DNA of 64,000 bases from Penium margaritaceum (Eukaryota > Streptophyta > Zygnematophyceae > Desmidiales > Peniaceae). Below the pieces are notes generated by a model, which was not told the DNA's origin, searched no databases, and saw only the letters and a list, made by a program, of their open reading frames with translations. Below are positions 41,881-54,639 of the stretch, one piece after another (the first letter of the stretch is position 1; each line of letters begins with the position of its first letter). A program made the translations under genes and the position numbers. Where the stretch lies: positions 62,041 through 126,040 of the forward strand of contig SZWC01006898.1 of assembly GCA_023375785.1 (NCBI GenBank), read 5' to 3'.

Positions 41881-42819
41881 TTTATGCATAGAAATTAAAC
41901 ACAATGAATATGCACAAAGTTTATGCACAACGTTTATGCAAAACATTTATGCACATCATTTATCCACAACCTTTATGCACAACGTTTATGCAAAACATTT
42001 ATGCACTAAGTCTATGCACAAGTGTTATGCACAAAGGTTTTGCAAAACGTTTATGCACAAAGTTGATGCACAAACGTTATGCACAGATATTATGCACAAA
42101 GTTCATGCACCAAGCATATGCACAAAGTCTATGCACAAAGGTTATGCAAAACATTATGCACAAATTTTATGCACAAACGTTATGCACAAGGTTTATGCAC
42201 AAAGTTCATGCACAACGTTTATGCACAAATTTTATGCACAAACGTTATGCACAAAGTTCTTGCACAAATTTTATGCACAATGTTTACGCAAAACGGTTAT
42301 GCACAAAGTTTATGCACAAAGTTTACACACAAGTTTTATGCACAAAGTTTATGCACAAAGTTTATGCATAAATTTTATGCACAAACTTTATGCACAAAGC
42401 TTATGCACAAATTTTATGCAGAAAGTTTACACACAAACTTTATGCACAAAGTTTATGCACAAAGCTTATGCAAAATGTTTATGCACAAAGTTGCTGCACA
42501 AAATGTATGCACAAAGTTCATGCACAAAGGTGTGCACAAAGTATATGCACAAAGTTTATGCACAAAGTCTATGCACAAATTTTATACACCACGTTTATAC
42601 ACAGAGTTTATGCACAAAGTTTATGTACAACATTTATGCAAACATTTCATACACAAAGTTTATGCAAAACTTTCATGCACAAAGGTTATGCAGAACGTTT
42701 ATGCACAAACTTTGTGCACAAAGTTTATTCAGAAAGTTTATGCGCAAAGTTCATGCAAAACATTTATGCAAAACGATTATGCACAAAGGATATGCACAAT
42801 TTTTATGCACAATGTTTAT

Positions 42820-43090
42820 GCAAAACGTTTATGCACAAATTCTATGCACAAGCGTTACGCACAAATGTTTTGCACAAAGTTTATGCATAAAGTTTACACG
42901 CAACGTTTATGAACAAAGTATATGCAAAACGTTTATGCACAAATTTTATGCACAATGTTTATGCAAAACGTTTATGCACAAATTCTATGCACAAGCGTTA
43001 CGCACAAATGTTTTGCACAAAGTTTATGCATAAAGTTTACACGCAACGTTTATGAACAAAGTATATGCAAAACGTTTATGAAAAACCTTT
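42820..43090 (+). repeat. 143-bp tandem duplication
   Basis: GCGTTACGC recurs at 42852 and 42995 (eleven units), with the same flanking variants on both sides. Confidence 0.8.
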
Positions 43091-43372
43091 ATGCACAAAT
43101 TTTATGCACAGAATTGATGCACAATGTTTATGCAAAACATTTGTGCACAAAGGGTATGCACAAAGTTTATGCACAACGTTTATGCACAAAGTTTATGCAC
43201 AAATCTTATGCACAAATTTTATGCACAACGTTTATTCACAATAATTATGCACAAAGGTTACGCACAAAGTTTATGCAGAAACGTTATGCACAAAGTTTAT
43301 TCACAAAGTTCATGCACAAATTTTATACACAACGTTTATGCACAAAGGTTATGCACAAAGGTTATGCACAAA

Positions 43373-43570
43373 GTTTATGCACAAAGTTTATGCATAAAGT
43401 TTATGCACAAAGTTTATGCACAAAGTTTATGCACAAAGTTTATGCACAAAGTTTATGCACAAAGTTTATGCACAAAGTTTATGCATAAAGTTTATGCACA
43501 AAGTTTATGCACAAAGTTTATGCACAAAGTTTATGCACAAAGTTTATGCACAAAGTTTATGCACAAAGTT
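43373..43570 (+). repeat. Homogeneous canonical 13-bp block
   Basis: About fifteen consecutive units are exactly TTTATGCACAAAG except for two CAC to CAT changes near 43394 and 43485. It is the purest run of the consensus in the window and probably a recent slippage expansion. Confidence 0.85.
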
Positions 43571-46500
43571 TACGCACAAATCTTATGCACAAAGTTTATG
43601 CACAAAGTTTATACACAAATTTAATACACAAAGTTTATGCACAAAGTTTATGCACAAAGCTTATGCAAAACGTTTATGCACAAAGGTTCTGCAAAAGGTT
43701 TATGCATAAGTTTTTTCACAAAGTTTATGCACAACGTTAATGCACAAATTTTATGCACAAAAACTATGCACAAAGTTTTTGCACAAAGTTTATGCACAGA
43801 TTTTATGCACAAAGGTTATGCACAACGTATATTCATAAAGTTTATGCACGAAGTTTATGCACAACATTTAGGAAAAATGTTTATGCACAACGTTTATGCA
43901 CACAGTTTGTAAACAAAGTTTCTGCAAAAAGTTTATGCACAGTTTTTGTGCACAAGGTTTATGCACAATGTTCATGCACAACGTTTATGCACAAAGTTTA
44001 TGCACAAAGTTCATGCACAACGTTTATGCACAAAGTTTATGCAAAACGTTTATGCACAACTTTTATGCACAAAGTTTATGCACAAAGATTATGCACAACA
44101 TTTATTCACAAAGTTTGTGCACAAAGTTTATGCAAAACGTTCATGCACAAAGGTTTTACACAAAGTTGATGCACAAAGTTTATGCACATTGTTTATGCAC
44201 AAAGTTGATGCACAACGATTATGCACAACGTTTATGCAAAATGTTTATTTACAAAAACTATTCACAAATGATCTGCACAAAGTTTATGCACAAAGTTTAT
44301 GCACAACGTTTATGCACACGGTTTATGCAAAATGTTTATGCACAAAGTTTCTGAACAAAGTTTATGCACAATGTTTGTGCACAAAGTTTATGCACAAAGG
44401 TTATGCACAAATTTTATGCACAAAGTTTATGCACAAATTCTATGCACAAAGCTTCTGCAAAACGTTTATGCATAAAGTTTATGCAAAACGTTTATGCACA
44501 AAGTTTATGCACAACGTTAAAGCACAAATTGTATGCACAAAAACTATGCACAAAGTTTCTGCACAAAGTTTATGCAAGGAGTTTATGCACGAAGGGTATG
44601 CACAACGTATATGCAAACCTTTTATGCAAAAAATATATTCACAAAGTTTATGCACAAAATTTATGCACAAATGTTATGCAAAACGTATATGCACTAAGTT
44701 TATGCACAACGTGAATGCACCAAGTTTATGCACAACAATTATGCACAAACTTTATGCACAACGTTTATGCACAAAGTTTATACACAAAGTTTATGCACAA
44801 AGTTTATGCACAAAGTGTATGCACAAAGGTTTTACTCAACGTTTATGCACAAAGGTTTTGCACAAGGTTTATGCAAAACGTTATTGCGCAAACTTTATGC
44901 ACAAAGTCTATGCACAACGTCTGTGCACAAAGTTTATGCACAACATTTATGCAGAAGGTTTATACACAAATTTTATGCACAAAGTTTATACACAAAGTTT
45001 TTGCACAAAGTTTATTCACAACGTTTATGCACAAAGTTTATGCACAAAGTTTATGCACTACCTTTATGCAAAACATTTATGCCAAAATTTTATGCACAAA
45101 GTTTATGCACAAGATTCATACACAGAATTTATTCGCAAAGTTTATCCACAAAGTGTATGCAAAAAGTTTATGCACAAAGTTTACACACATAGTTTATGCA
45201 CGAAGCTTATGCACAAAGTTTATGCACAACTTTTGTGCACAAAGCTTATGCACAAGTTTTACGCAGAAAGGTTATGCAAAAAGTCTATGTACAAAGTTTA
45301 TGCACTACGTTTTTGAAGAAAGATTACGGACAAAGTTTATAAACAATGTTTATGCAAAATGTTTATGCACAAAATTTATGCACAACATTTAAGCACAAAG
45401 TTTATGCACACTGTTTATACAGAAAAGTTATGAAATATGTTTATGTACAATGTTTATGCACAAAATCTACGCACAAAGTTTATGCACAAAGTTTACGCAC
45501 AAAGTTTATGGTCAAAGTTTATGCAAAACGTTTATGCACAACGTTTATGCACAACATTTATGCACAAAATTTATGCAAATTGTGTATGCACAAAGTTTAT
45601 GCACAAATTTTATGCACAAATGTTATGCTCAAAGTTTATGCACAACTTTTATACACAAACTTTATGCACAATGTTTATGCACAACGTTTATGCACAAAAT
45701 TTTTGCTGACCGTTTATTCTCAAAGTTTATGCACAAAGTTTATGCACAAAGTTTTTGCCCAAAGTTTTTGCACAAAGTTAATGCACAAACGTTATGAACA
45801 AAGGTTATGCACAAAGTTTATCCAAAACGTTTGTGCACAACGTTTATGAACAAAGTATATGAAAAACGTTTATGCAGAAAGTTTATGCACAATGTTTATG
45901 CACAAATTTTATGCAAAACGTTTATGCACAAAGTTTATGCACAAACTTTATGCACAAATGTTACGCACAAAGTCTATGCACATTGTTTATGCAAAATGAT
46001 TATGTACAAAGTTTATGTACAAAGTTTATGCACAAAGTTTTATGTAAAACGTTTATGCATAAAGTCAATGCACAAACTTTATGCACTAACATTATGCACA
46101 GAGTTTATGCACAAAGCTTTTTCACAAAGATAATGCACAAAGTTTATGCAAAACGATTATGCAAAAAGGTTTATGCACAAATTTTATGCACAAAGTTTAT
46201 GCAAAACGTTTATGCACAAAGTTTGTGCACAAATTTTATGCACAAAGTTTATGAACAAAGTTTATGCACAACGTTTATGCACAAAGTTTATGCACAAGGT
46301 ATATGCACAACGTCTATGCACAAAGTTTATGCACAAAGATTATGAACAAAGTTTATGCACAATGTTTATTCACCAAATTTATGCACAAAGGTTATGCACA
46401 AAGTTTGTGCAAAACGTTTATGCAATAACTTTATGCACATAGTTTATGCACAAATTAAATGCAAAACGTTTATGCACAAAGTTATTGCACAACGTTTATG

Positions 46501-49500
46501 CACAAAGTTTATGCACAACGTTTTTGCACAAACTTTATGCACAATGTTTATGCACAAAGTTTATACACAAAGTTTATGCATAGAGTTTAGGCACAAAGTT
46601 TATGCACAAAGTTTATGCACAAAAATAATGTTTAAAGTTTACACACAAAGTTTATGCACAAACTTTGTACACAAAGTTTATGCACAAAGTTTACGCACAA
46701 AGTTTATACACAATATTTATGCACAAAGTTTATGCACAAGGTTTATGAAAAAAATTTATACACTAAGTTTATGCACAAATTTCATGCATAAAGTTTATGC
46801 AAAACGTTTATGCACAAACTTTATGCAAGAATTCCATACACAACGTTTATGCACAAAGTTTATGCACACCGTTTATGCACAAAGTTTACACACAAAATTT
46901 ATGCACAAAGTTTATACATAAAGTTTATGCAAAAAGTTTATGCACAAATTTTATGCAAAAAGTTAATGCACTACCTTTATGCAAAACGTTTCTGCACAAA
47001 GTTTATGCACAAAGATTATGCACAAATTTTACGCACAAAGTTTATGCACAAAGTTCATGCACAAAGTTTAGGCACAAAGTTTCTGCACAAAGTCTATACA
47101 CAAAGTTTATGCACAAATTCAATGCACAATGTTTATGCACAACATGTATACACAAAGTTTATGCACAAAATGTATACACAAAGTTTATGCACAAAGTTTA
47201 TGCACAATTTTTACGCACAAAGTTTATGCACTAAGTCCATGCACAACGTTTATGCACAACGTTAATGCACGAAGATTACGCACAAAGTTTGACAACGTTA
47301 ATGCAAAATGTTCATGCACAAAATTTATGCACTAAGTTTATGCACAGTGTTTATGCAAAAAGTGTATGCACAACGTTTATGTACATTTTTTATGCACAAA
47401 CGTTATGCAAAACATTTATGCACAAAGTTTATGCACAAAGGATATGCACAAAGTTTATGCCCAAAGTTTACGCACAACGTTTATGCACAAAGGTTACGCA
47501 CAAAGGCCATGGACAAAGTTTATGCAAAACGTCTATGCACAAAGTTAATGCACAACATTTATGAACAAAGTTTATGAAAAACGTTAATGCACAATGTTTC
47601 TGCACAAAGTTTATGCACAAAGTTTACACATAAAGTTTGTGCACAAAGTTGATACACAAAGTTTATGCACAAAACGTTTATGCACAAATTTTACCCTAAA
47701 CGTTTATACACAAAGTTTACACACAAAGTTTATGCACTACCTTTATGCAAAACGTTTATGCACAAAGTTTATCCATAAACGTTAAGCACAAAGTTCATAC
47801 ACAAAGTTTATGCACAAAGTTTATGCACAAAGTGTATGCATAAAGTGTATGCACAATGTTTATGCACAAAGTTTATGCACAAAGTCTATGCACAACGTCT
47901 ATGCACAAAGTTTATGCACAAATTTTATACACAAAGTTTATGAAAAACGTTTCTGCAAAACGTTATGCACAAAGTTTATGTATAAAGTTTATGCAAAACA
48001 TTTATGCACCAAGTTTATGCACAAAGTGTTTGCACAAAGTTTACGCACAAAGTTTATGCACAAAGTTAATGACAAATTTTATGAACAAATCTTATGCACA
48101 AAGTTTATGCACAAAGTTTATACACAAACTTTATGCACAAAGTTTATGCACAATGTTTATGCACAAAGTTGATGCACGAAGTTTATGCACAAAGTTTTTA
48201 CACAAAGTTTATACACAAAGTTTATGCACAAATTTTATGCACAAAGTTTATGCACTACCTTTATGGAAAACATTTATGCACAAAGTTCACGCACAAAGTT
48301 AACGCACAAAGTTTATGCACAATGTTTATGCACAAATTTCACGCACAAAGTTAACGCACAAAGTTTTTTGCACAAAGTTTATGCACAAAGTTTATGCACA
48401 AACTTTATGCACAAAGTTTATGCAGAACGTTTATGCAAAACATTTGTGCACAAAGCTTATGCACACCTTTTATGCTAAACGTTTATGCACAAAGTTTATG
48501 CACAAAGTTTATGCACAAAATGTTTGCAAAACGTTTATGCACAAATTTTATGCACAAACTTTATGCACGAAGTTTATGCACAATGTGTATGCACAAAGGT
48601 TATGCAAAAATTCTATGCACAAACTTCATGCACGAAGCCTATGCACAAAGTTTCTACACAATGTTAATGCACAACGTTTGTGCAAAACGCTTATGCAAAA
48701 GGTTTATGCAGAAAGTTTATGCACAAAGTTTATGCAAAAGATATATGCACAAAGTTTATGCACAAAATTTATGAAGAACATTTATGCACAACGTTTATGC
48801 ACAAAGTTTATGCACAAATTTTATGCGCAACGTCTATGCACAAAGTTTATGCACAAAGTCTATTAACAAAGTGCATGAACAAAGTTTATGCACAAAGTTT
48901 ATTCACAAAAGTAATGCACAACTTATATGCACAAAGTTTACGCAAAACGTTTATGCAATAATTTTATGCAAAACGTTTATGCACAAATCTTTTGTTAAAC
49001 GTTTATGCACAAAGTTTATGCACAACATTTATGCACAAAGTTTATGGACAAAGTTTATGCAAAAACTTCATGCACAAAGTTTGTAGACAAAGTTTATGCG
49101 CAAATTTTATGCACAAAGTTTATGCACTACCTTTACGCAAAACGTTTCTGCACAAAGTTTATGCACAAATATTTTGCACAAATTTTATACACAAAGTTTA
49201 TGCACAAAGTTTATTCACAAAGTTTATTCATTAAGTTTATGCACAAATTTTATGCACAAGGATTATGAAAAACGTTTATACACAAAGTTAATGCACAAAG
49301 TTCATGCACAAAGTTTATGAAAAACATTTATGCACAAAGTTTATGCACAAAGTCTATGCACGATGTTTATGCACAAAGTTCAGGTACAACGTTTATGCCC
49401 AAATATTATACATAAAGTTTATGCACAACGTTTGTACACAAAGTTTATGCACAAATTTTATGCACAGAGTTTATGAACAAGTTTTATGCACTACCTTTAT

Positions 49501-49539
49501 GCAAAATGTTTATGCACAAAGTTTATGCACAAAGTTTAT

Positions 49540-49945
49540 GCACAAAGTTTACGCACAAAGTTTATGCACAAAGTTCATACACAAAGTTTATGCACAAATT
49601 TTATGCACAAAGAGTGCACAAAAATTATGCACAAAGTTTATGCAAAAAGTCTATGCACAAACTGTATGCACAAAGTTTATGCACAAAGTTTATGCACAAA
49701 GTTTACGCACAAAGTTTATGCACAAAGTTTACGCACAAAGTTTATGCACAAAGTTTACGCACAAAGTTTATGCACAAAGTTTACGCACAAAGTTTATGCA
49801 CAAAGTTTACGCACAAAGTTTATGCACAAAGTTCATACACAAAGTTTATGCACAAATTTTATGCACAAAGAGTGCACAAAAATTATGCACAAAGTTTATG
49901 CAAAAAGTCTATGCACAAACTGCATGCACAAAGTTTTTGCACAAA
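49540..49945 (+). repeat. 258-bp segment duplication
   Basis: AGAGTGCACA recurs at 49611 and 49869 with the same neighbouring variants. The offset is two bases over a multiple of 13 less one unit pattern, because the copied piece carries an irregular-length unit. The 26-bp dimer block lies between the two copies. Confidence 0.75.
49693..49821 (+). repeat. Homogeneous 26-bp dimer block
   Basis: TTTATGCACAAAG and TTTACGCACAAAG alternate strictly. ACGC falls at 49705, 49731, 49757, 49783 and 49809, exactly 26 bases apart, giving five dimers with no other change. Confidence 0.9.
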
Positions 49946-50368
49946 GTTTAAACACAAACTCAATGCACAAAGTTTATTCACTAAGATTATGCACAAATTT
50001 TATGCACAAAGTTTACGTACAAAGTTTATGCACAAAGTTTATTCACTAAGATTATGCACAAATTTTATGCACAAAGTTTACGTACAAAGTTTATGCACAA
50101 AGTTTATGCACAAAGTTAACGCACAAAGTTTATGCACAAAGATTATGCACAAAGATTACGCACAAAGTTTATGGACAACGTTTATGCAAAACGTTTATGC
50201 ACAAAATCTATGCACAACATTTATGCACAGCATTTATGCACAACGTTTATGCACAAAGTTTATGCAAAACGTTTATGCACAAGGTTTATGCACAAATTTT
50301 ATGCACAAAGTTTATGCACAAAGTTTATGCACAAAGTTTACGCACAAAGTTTATGCACAAAGTTTATG

Positions 50369-50488
50369 CACAAAGTTTATGCACAACATTTATGCACAAA
50401 GTTTATTCATAAATTCTATGCACAAAGTTTATGCAAAGAGTTTATACACAAACTTTATGCACAAAGTTTATACTCAAAGTTTATGCAC
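50369..50488 (+). repeat. Left copy of a ~120-bp direct repeat flanking the TGTATG block
   Basis: About 120 bp including GTTTATTCATAAATTC (50401) is repeated at 50889-51008 (50921). The offset is 520 bp, exactly 40 units, and the two copies look identical. They bracket the 31-unit homogeneous block. Confidence 0.85.
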
Positions 50489-50491
50489 AAA

Positions 50492-50894
50492 GTGTATGCA
50501 CAAAGTGTATGCACAAAGTGTATGCACAAAGTGTATGCACAAAGTGTATGCACAAAGTGTATGCACAAAGTGTATGCACAAAGTGTATGCACAAAGTGTA
50601 TGCACAAAGTGTATGCACAAAGTGTATGCACAAAGTGTATGCACAAAGTGTATGCACAAAGTGTATGCACAAAGTGTATGCACAAAGTGTATGCACAAAG
50701 TGTATGCACAAAGTGTATGCACAAAGTGTATGCACAAAGTGTATGCACAAAGTGTATGCACAAAGTGTATGCACAAAGTGTATGCACAAAGTGTATGCAC
50801 AAAGTGTATGCACAAAGTGTATGCACAAAGTGTATGCACAAAGTGTATGCACAAAGTGTATGCACAAAGTGTATGCACAAAGTGTACGCACAAA
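50492..50894 (+). repeat. 31-unit homogeneous block of the TGTATGCACAAAG variant
   Basis: Thirty consecutive identical units of the variant with T2 changed to G, then a thirty-first with ATG changed to ACG. The variant is scattered singly elsewhere but is tandem only here. The change also removes the reverse-strand TAA, so this is the one place with long minus-strand open frames (139-154 codons); these are artefacts of composition. Confidence 0.95.
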
Positions 50895-51008
50895 GTTTAT
50901 GCACAACATTTATGCACAAAGTTTATTCATAAATTCTATGCACAAAGTTTATGCAAAGAGTTTATACACAAACTTTATGCACAAAGTTTATACTCAAAGT
51001 TTATGCAT
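50889..51008 (+). repeat. Right copy of the ~120-bp direct repeat flanking the TGTATG block
   Basis: It matches 50369-50488 at an offset of 520 bp. After it the sequence diverges (CATAAAGCTTATAATC), which marks the right breakpoint of the duplication. Confidence 0.85.
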
Positions 51009-51079
51009 AAAGCTTATAATCAAAGTTTATGAACAAAGTTTATGCACAAAGTGTACGCACAAAGTTTATGCACAAAGTT

Positions 51080-51290
51080 TATGCACAAAATTTGTACACA
51101 AAGTTTATGCATAAAGTTTTTGCACAAAGTTTATGCACAACGTTTATGCACTATCTTTATGCAAAACATTTATGCACAAAGTTTATGCACAAAATTTGTA
51201 CACAAAGTTTATGCATAAAGTTTTTGCACAAAGTTTATGCACAACGTTTATGCACTATCTTTATGCAAAACATTTATGCACAAAGGTTTT
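51080..51290 (+). repeat. 104-bp tandem duplication
   Basis: TTTGTACACA recurs at 51091 and 51195 (eight units). Both copies end in the variant CACTATCTTTATGCA. Confidence 0.8.
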
Positions 51291-52148
51291 ACAAAAATAT
51301 TTTGCACAAATTTTATACACAAAGCTTATGCACAAATTTTATGCACAAAGTTTATTCACTAAGTTTATACACAAAGTTTATGCACAAAGTTTATGACAAG
51401 GTTTATGCAAAACGTTTATACACAAAGTTAATGCACAAAGTTTATGCAAAACGTTTATGCACAAACCATATGCACAACGTTTATGCACAAAGTTTATACA
51501 CAAAGTTTATGCACAAAGTTTGTACACAAATTTTATGCACAAAGTATATGCACAGAGTTTATGCACAAATTCTATGCACTACCTTTATGCAAAAATTTTA
51601 TGCACAAAGTTTATGCACAAAGTTTACGCACACAAATTATGCACAAAGTTCATACACAAAGTTTATGCACAAATTTTTTGCAGAAAGTGTATGCACAAAG
51701 TTTATGCACAAAGCTTACGCACAAAGTTTATGTACAATGTCAGTGCACAAAGTTTCTGCACAAATTTTATGCATAAAGTTTATGCACAAAGTCTATGCAC
51801 AAAGTTTTTGGACAACCTTTATGCACAAAATGTATGCACAACATTTATGCACAACGTTTATGCACAAACGTTTTGCACAAAGTTTATGCACAAGCTTTAT
51901 GCACAATGTTTATGCACAACCTTTATGCAAAACGTTTATGCACAAAGATTATGCACAAAGTTTATGCACAAAGTTTATGCACAAAGTTTATGCACAAAGT
52001 TTACGCACAAAGTTTATTCACAAAGTTTACGCACAAAGTTTATGGAAAACGTTTATGCAAACGTTTATGCACAGAGTTTATGCACATCATTTATGCACAA
52101 GGTTTATGCAAAATGTTTATACACAAACTTTATACAAAAATTTTATAC

Positions 52149-52800
52149 ACAAAGATTATGCACAAAGCTTATACTCAAAGTTTATGCACAAAGTTTATGC
52201 ACTACCTTTATGCAAAACGTTTATGCAAAAAGTTTATGCACAACGTTTATGCACAAAGATTATGCACAAAGCTTATACTCAAAGTTTATGCACAAAGTTT
52301 ATGCACTACCTTTATGCAAAACGTTTATGCAAAAAGTTTATGCACAACGTTTATGCACAAAGAATACGCACAAAGTGTGTGTGCAGAAAGTGTATGCACA
52401 AAGTCTATGCACAAAGTTTATGCACAAAGTTTATACACAAAGCTTATGAAAAACGTTTCTGCAAAACGTTTATGCACAAAGTTTACACACAAAGTTTATG
52501 CAAAACGTTTATGCACAAAGTTTATGCACAAAGTCTATGCACAAAGTTTATGCACAAAGTTTATACACAAAGCTTATGAAAAACGTTTCTGCAAAACGTT
52601 TATGCACAAAGTTTACACACAAAGTTTATGCAAAACGTTTATGCACCAAGTTTATGCACAAAGTGTTTGCACAAAGTTTATGCACAAAGTTTATACACAA
52701 AGCTTATGAAAAACGTTTCTGCAAAACGTTTATGCACAAAGTTTACACACAAAGTTTATGCAAAACGTTTATGCACCAAGTTTATGCACAAAGTGTTTGC
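52149..52800 (+). repeat. 104-bp duplication followed by a 130-bp triplication
   Basis: ATACTCAAAG recurs at 52171 and 52275 (eight units). AGCTTATGAA then recurs at 52441, 52571 and 52701 (ten units each) with the same run of CpG-bearing units after it. Confidence 0.82.
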
Positions 52801-53457
52801 ACAAAGTTTAGGCACAAAGTTTATGAACAATGTTTATACACAATTCTTATGCACAAATTTTACTCACAAAGTTTATGCACAATGTTTCTACACAAACTTT
52901 ATGCACAAATTTTATGCACAATGTTTATGCACAAAGTTTATGCACAACGTTTATGCACAAAGTTTATACACAATGTTTATGCACAAAGTTTATACACAAA
53001 GTTTATGCACAAATTTTATGCACAAATTTTATGCACAAAGTTTATGCACTACCTTTATGGAAAACATTTATGCACAAAGTAAATGCACAAAGTTTATGCA
53101 CAAAGTTTACGCACAAAGTTTTTTGCACAAAGGTTTTTGCACAAGCTTTATGCACAAAGTTTATGCATAAACTTTATGCACAAAGTTTATGCACAAAGTT
53201 TACGCACAAAGTTTTTTGCACAAAGGTTTTTGCACAAGCTTTATGCACAAAGTTTATGCATAAACTTTATGCACAAAGTTTATGCAGAACGTTTATGCAA
53301 AACGTTTGTGCACAAAGCTAATGCACAAAATTTATGCAAAACGTTTAAGTCAAACGTTTATGCACAACGTTTATGCACAATGTTTATGCACAAAGTTTAT
53401 GCAAAACGTTTATGCACAAATTTTATGCAAAAACTTTATGCACAAAGTTTATGCACA

Positions 53458-54112
53458 GAGTGTATCACAAAGCTTATGCACAAAGTTTATGGAAAAAGTC
53501 TATGCACAAACGTTATGCACAACATTTATGCACGAAGTTTATGCAAAAAGTTTATACACAATGTTAATGCACAACGTTTATGCAAAACGTTTATGCACAA
53601 AGTTTACGCACAAAGTTTACGCACAAAGTTTACGCACAAAGTTTATGCACAACGTTTACGCACAACGTTTATGCACAAAGAATACGCACAAAGTGTGTGC
53701 AGAAAGTGTATGCACAAAGTTTATGCATAAAGTTTTTGCACAAAGTTTATGCACAGAGTGTATCACAAAGCTTATGCACAAAGTTTATGGAAAAAGTCTA
53801 TGCACAAACGTTATGCACAACATTTATGCACGAAGTTTATGCAAAAAGTTTATACACAATGTTAATGCACAACGTTTATGCAAAACCTTTATGCAAAAAG
53901 GTTTATGCAGAAAGTTTATGCACAAAGTTTATGCAGAAGATTTATGCACAACGTTAATGCACAAAGTTTATGCAAAACTTTTATGGACAACGTCTATGCA
54001 CAAAGTTTATGCACAAAGTTTATGCAGAAGATTTATGCACAACGTTAATGCACAAAGTTTATGCAAAACTTTTATGGACAACGTCTATGCACAAAGTTTA
54101 TGCACAAAGTCT
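53458..54112 (+). repeat. 298-bp and 91-bp duplications
   Basis: TGTATCAC, part of a 12-bp unit, recurs at 53461 and 53759; the 298-bp offset is one base short of 23 units, as expected if the copy includes that short unit. GCAGAAGA recurs at 53933 and 54024 (seven units). Confidence 0.78.
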
Positions 54113-54639
54113 ATGAACAAAGTTTATGCACAAGGTTTATGCACAAAGTTAATGCACAAAGTTTATTCAGAAACGTTATGCACAAATGTTATGCACAAAG
54201 TTTACGCAAAACATTTATGCAATAACTTTATGCACAACGTTTATGCACAAATGTTCTGCAAAACGTTTATGCACAAAGTTTTTGCACAACGTTTATGCAG
54301 AAAGTTTATGCACAACGTTTATGCACAATGATTTTGCACAAAGTCTATTCACAACGTTTATGCACAAAGTTTAGGCACAACGTTTATGCACAAATGTTTT
54401 ACATAATATTTATGCACAACGTTTATACACAAAGTTTATGCACAAAGTTTATGCACAGAGTTTATACACAAATTTTATGCACTACATGTATGCAAAACAT
54501 TTATGCACAAAGTTTATGCACAACGTTTATACACAAAGTTTATGCACAAAGTTTATGCACAGAGTTTATACACAAATTTTATGCACTACATGTATGCAAA
54601 ACATTTATGCACAAAGTTTATGCACAACGTTTACGCACA

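Larger units (their letters stand above)
27300..41900 (+). repeat. Large higher-order repeat of about 3.2-4.4 kb, about four copies
   Basis: The marker ACCAGCTTTATGCAT occurs at 27929 and 28032 (a local duplication), then at 31201, 35019 and 39394, giving spacings of about 3.2, 3.8 and 4.4 kb. Long runs of variant units match between about 30.05-33.66 kb and 33.67-37.45 kb, for example 31028-31260 with 34846-35078. The offset drifts from 3,624 to 3,818 to 3,804 to 3,791 bp, showing small gains and losses after duplication. The copy at about 38.9-41.7 kb is more diverged and the one before 30 kb more so. The 39-bp block at 30410-30838 is present in only one copy. Confidence 0.75.

Noticed and set aside
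50455-50919. Minus-strand open frames of 139-154 codons
   Set aside because: They exist only because the TGTATG variant removes the reverse-strand TAA; all three frames are open and purely repetitive.
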